Part shown: in pieces, positions 7,248 to 10,631 of the stretch
How positions within the stretch are numbered: the stretch's first letter is position 1
Layout: each line of letters opens with the position of its first letter
Origin: Chromatiales bacterium
Lineage (GTDB): Bacteria; Pseudomonadota; Gammaproteobacteria; Thiohalomonadales; Thiohalomonadaceae
Direction of reading: 5' to 3'
Assembly: GCA_029864785.1 (NCBI GenBank)
Contig: JAOTST010000023.1
Coordinates: 1 to 10,631, forward strand
Length of the DNA: 10,631 nt
Position numbers and translations under genes: made by a program
Notes under the pieces: model-generated
The model's input: the letters and a program-made list of their open reading frames with translations, nothing else
Database searches by the model: none
Told to the model about the DNA's origin: nothing

Positions 7248-8414
7248 CTAGTCCGCCTGGCGACGTAAAAATGCAGGAATATCAAGTACATCAAAACCAT
7301 CACTCTCCTTATTTACAGACATTGCTGGAGTTGGCTCCCCACTAACATTCCCGCCATTACGGATAATGGTTGGCTTGTCGAGGCTCTCGTAATTAGGACG
7401 ACCGGTAGTCGCCTCAACGATAGAGGGTCTAAATGTTTGTGGATCCTCGATAGCCTGTTTGTTACCTAATCCGGTAGCGACGACAGTGACTCTTAACTCA
7501 TCCCCCATCTCAGAATCTATAGCAGTACCCATCACAATCGTTGCATCTTCCGCAGCAAACTCACCGACAATGGCTCCCACCTTCTTAAACTCACCCATGG
7601 TGATCTTGCTTGAAGTGACATTGACCAGAATACCTCGCGCACCTTTCAGGTTAATTCCCTCAAGCAGAGGACTGGCTACGGCCTTTTCAGCAGCAATGGC
7701 AGCCCGGTCTTCACCAGTAGATGAGCCCGACCCCATCATTGCCATACCCATCTCAGACATCACCGTTCGTACATCAGCAAAGTCAACGTTAATGACACCC
7801 GGATTGGTAATCAGCTCCGCAATGCCCTGAACCGCACCCAGCAGGATATTGTTTGCCTCACCAAAGGCATCCAGCATATCGATATCATCACCCAGCACAT
7901 CGAGCAGCTTTTCATTGGAAACAGTAATAAGCGAATCAACAAACTGCTTGAGTTCATCCAGTCCCTCTTTGGCCAAGCTCATGCGCTTATTACCTTCCAT
8001 TGGGAAAGGACTGGTCACCACCGCAACGGTAAGAATTCCCATATCCTTTGCAACTTGAGCAATGATGGGGGCGGCACCCGTACCGGTTCCACCACCCATA
8101 CCCGCCGTGATGAAGACCATGTCAGCACCCTCAAGAGCCTCTGAGATACGATCCCTATCTTCCATCGCCGCCTGACGCCCAATTTCAGGATTGGCTCCTG
8201 CTCCAAGCCCTTTGGTAATATTGTTACCAATCTGAAGTTGTACACGGCTTGATGATAACTCCAGTGCCTGAGCATCGGTGTTGGCACAGATAAACTCAAC
8301 ACCATCAATATCTGCACATACCATGTGTTCTACAGCGTTACTTCCACCGCCTCCCACACCGATCACCTTAATGACCGCACCCTGCGTTCTACTATCTATT
8401 AGTTGAAATGCCAT
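7248..8414 (-). CDS. ftsZ: Cell division GTPase FtsZ
   Basis: FtsZ is the tubulin-like GTPase that polymerises into the Z ring at midcell. I place the start at ATG 8414, giving 388 residues (383 in E. coli). An earlier in-frame ATG at 8432 would add MERRRT, but those codons are the Shine-Dalgarno region itself, and MAFQ followed by IKVIGVGGGG is the normal opening. The glycine-rich nucleotide site GVGGGGSNAV is at 19-28 and the tubulin signature GGGTGTG at 107-113. The T7 loop NVDFAD (209-214) carries the two Asp residues that complete GTP hydrolysis in the next subunit. After a variable linker, the C-terminal peptide DIPAFLRRQAD is intact; it binds FtsA and, where present, ZipA. The gene sits 48 nt after ftsA and is followed by a hairpin and lpxC. 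Confidence 0.99.
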   Translation of the reverse strand: MAFQLIDSRTQGAVIKVIGVGGGGSNAVEHMVCADIDGVEFICANTDAQALELSSSRVQLQIGNNITKGLGAGANPEIGRQAAMEDRDRISEALEGADMVFITAGMGGGTGTGAAPIIAQVAKDMGILTVAVVTSPFPMEGNKRMSLAKEGLDELKQFVDSLITVSNEKLLDVLGDDIDMLDAFGEANNILLGAVQGIAELITNPGVINVDFADVRTVMSEMGMAMMGSGSSTGEDRAAIAAEKAVASPLLEGINLKGARGILVNVTSSKITMGEFKKVGAIVGEFAAEDATIVMGTAIDSEMGDELRVTVVATGLGNKQAIEDPQTFRPSIVEATTGRPNYESLDKPTIIRNGGNVSGEPTPAMSVNKESDGFDVLDIPAFLRRQAD

Positions 8415-8421
8415 CGTTCTT

Positions 8422-8426
8422 CTCCT
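8422..8426 (-). promoter_or_regulatory. Shine-Dalgarno AGGAG that fixes the ftsZ start
   Basis: On the minus strand AGGAG lies 7 nt before ATG 8414. The upstream in-frame ATG at 8432 has no comparable site and overlaps this purine-rich stretch, so 8414 is the likely start. Confidence 0.8.
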
Positions 8427-8462
8427 CTCCAAAAAACTAAAAATTTATCTTTAAAATTACGG

Positions 8463-9698
8463 TTAAAAATTTCCTTGAAACCAGCTCTTCATTCGTTCAA
8501 ATACACCTGAAACACCACTACTTTCAGTCAACTCCGAAACCCCATGGCTTCGATTATTCTGTCCAAACTGTAATAGACCCACACCCGTTGCATAGATCGG
8601 ATTGCTGATCACATCAGTCAATCCATTCACACCTTTGGGAATACCCAAACGTACCGGCATATGGAAGATCTCCTCTGCAAGATCCACAACCCCTTCCATC
8701 TTTGAGGTACCGCCAGTCAATACAATCCCTGCTGCAATCAAATCCTCAAAGCCACTACGTCTTAACTCGGCCTGAATCAACGTAAATAATTCTTCATAGC
8801 GAGGTTGAACCACCTCAGCGAGCGTTTGCCGAGCCAATTGGCGAGGTGCTCGATCGCCCACACCGGGAACCTCAATCGTCTCATCTGGATTGGCCAACTG
8901 AGTCAGACAACAGGCGTACTGTTTCTTAATCTCCTCCGCCTTCTGAGTCGGGGTTCGCAGTGCAACGGCAATGTCATTGGTTACCTGATCACCTGCAATA
9001 GGAATCACTGCGGTATGGCGAATCGCCCCCTCGGTAAAGATGGCGATATCGGTAGTACCACCACCGATATCGATGAGGCATATTCCTAACTCTTTCTCAT
9101 CATCACTGAGAACCGAGTAACTCGACGCCAGTTGCTCAAGGATGATGTCATCTACTTCCAGACCACAACGACGGACGCACTTGATAATGTTCTGGGCAGC
9201 ACTCACCCCACCCGTCACCAAATGGACACGCGCCTCAAGGCGTACCCCCGACATCCCAATCGGTTCACGAATGCCTTCCTGATTATCGATAATGAACTCC
9301 TGCGGCAGGACGTGGAGGATCTTCTCATCGGCAGGAATGGCAACGGCTCTGGCGGCATCTATCACTCGTTCGACATCGGCGTGGTTCACTTCACGATCAC
9401 GAATCGCCACGATTCCATGGGAGTTAAGACTCTTAATATGGCTACCGGCGATCCCGGCGAAGACGGAGTGAACATGACAACCCGCCATCAACTCTGCCTC
9501 CTCCACCGCACGTTGAATGGAGTAGACCGTTGACTCAATGTTGATCACAACCCCTTTCTTTAAACCGCGTGATGGGTTGTGACCGATACCGATAATATCG
9601 ATCTCGCCCTCGGCATTTATCTCTCCCACAATACAGACTACCTTGGAGGTGCCAATATCGAGTCCGACAATTAAATTTTTATCTGTCTTTTTACTCAT
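8463..9698 (-). CDS. ftsA: Cell division protein FtsA
   Basis: FtsA is an actin-fold ATPase that tethers FtsZ filaments to the inner membrane and recruits later division proteins. The 411 residues fit the family (420 in E. coli). The first phosphate loop is VGLDIGTSKV (11-20) and the second is LIDIGGGTTDIAIF (208-221). The adenosine-binding block is VLTGGTSKMEGV (326-337). The SHS2/1C subdomain lies between, at about 85-165. The C-terminus GVFERMKSWFQGNF (398-411) is an amphipathic helix with bulky non-polar residues on one face, the membrane-targeting sequence. The start at ATG 9698 follows GGAG with a 7-nt spacing and lies 12 nt after the ftsQ stop, so the two genes are very likely co-transcribed and perhaps translationally coupled. 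Pairing with ftsZ directly downstream is the standard order. Confidence 0.99.
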   Translation of the reverse strand: MSKKTDKNLIVGLDIGTSKVVCIVGEINAEGEIDIIGIGHNPSRGLKKGVVINIESTVYSIQRAVEEAELMAGCHVHSVFAGIAGSHIKSLNSHGIVAIRDREVNHADVERVIDAARAVAIPADEKILHVLPQEFIIDNQEGIREPIGMSGVRLEARVHLVTGGVSAAQNIIKCVRRCGLEVDDIILEQLASSYSVLSDDEKELGICLIDIGGGTTDIAIFTEGAIRHTAVIPIAGDQVTNDIAVALRTPTQKAEEIKKQYACCLTQLANPDETIEVPGVGDRAPRQLARQTLAEVVQPRYEELFTLIQAELRRSGFEDLIAAGIVLTGGTSKMEGVVDLAEEIFHMPVRLGIPKGVNGLTDVISNPIYATGVGLLQFGQNNRSHGVSELTESSGVSGVFERMKSWFQGNF

Positions 9699-9710
9699 CT
9701 CTCTTCTCCG

Positions 9711-10631
<921 letters not shown>

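Noticed and set aside
7459..7830. Ser/Pro/Ala-rich plus-strand frame of 123 codons inside ftsZ
   Set aside because: Low-complexity product typical of a reverse-strand shadow of a real gene; ftsZ is intact and conserved across the region.

Overview
The window is part of a bacterial chromosome from a Gram-negative gammaproteobacterium. It carries the distal end of the dcw (division and cell wall) cluster followed by the lipid A, protein export and arginine genes that often adjoin it. LpxC shows that the cell makes lipid A. The order ddl-ftsQ-ftsA-ftsZ-lpxC-[dciA on the opposite strand]-M23 peptidase-secA-argJ-mutT is of the Pseudomonas type, not the Enterobacterales type, which has secM between lpxC and secA, no argJ there, and DnaC in place of DciA. 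Base composition is moderate (about half G+C by eye) and looks even throughout. I cannot name the genus from sequence alone.

Layout: all genes except dciA are on the minus strand, so transcription runs from high to low coordinates. At the right edge is the C-terminal end of ddl (D-Ala-D-Ala ligase), which overlaps ftsQ by 8 nt. Then come ftsA (12 nt gap) and ftsZ (48 nt gap). A 127-nt intergenic region with two inverted repeats separates ftsZ from lpxC. The small gene dciA (TTG start, strong Shine-Dalgarno) is on the plus strand. It ends one nucleotide from the end of lpxC and starts back to back with an inner-membrane-anchored M23 peptidase. Next come a 188-nt leader with a perfect palindrome, secA, a 90-nt gap, argJ, and a mutT-type Nudix gene whose start overlaps the argJ stop (TGATG). 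The Nudix protein continues into a thiamine-phosphate-synthase-like domain that is cut by the left edge.

How the genes fit together: Ddl makes the D-Ala-D-Ala of peptidoglycan precursors. FtsQ, FtsA and FtsZ build and anchor the divisome. The M23 protein is a likely envelope murein hydrolase or murein-associated factor. LpxC commits precursor to lipid A. SecA drives export of envelope proteins. DciA loads the replicative helicase, ArgJ serves arginine synthesis, and MutT cleans the nucleotide pool. All open reading frames are intact and keep their key catalytic residues. I see no rRNA, tRNA, CRISPR array, insertion sequence, phage gene or sign of horizontal transfer, and no stretch over 300 nt lacks a gene. 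I found no new biological system here. The points worth a second look are small: the secA leader palindrome, the ftsZ-lpxC dyads, the tightly packed dciA gene, and the Nudix-ThiE fusion.
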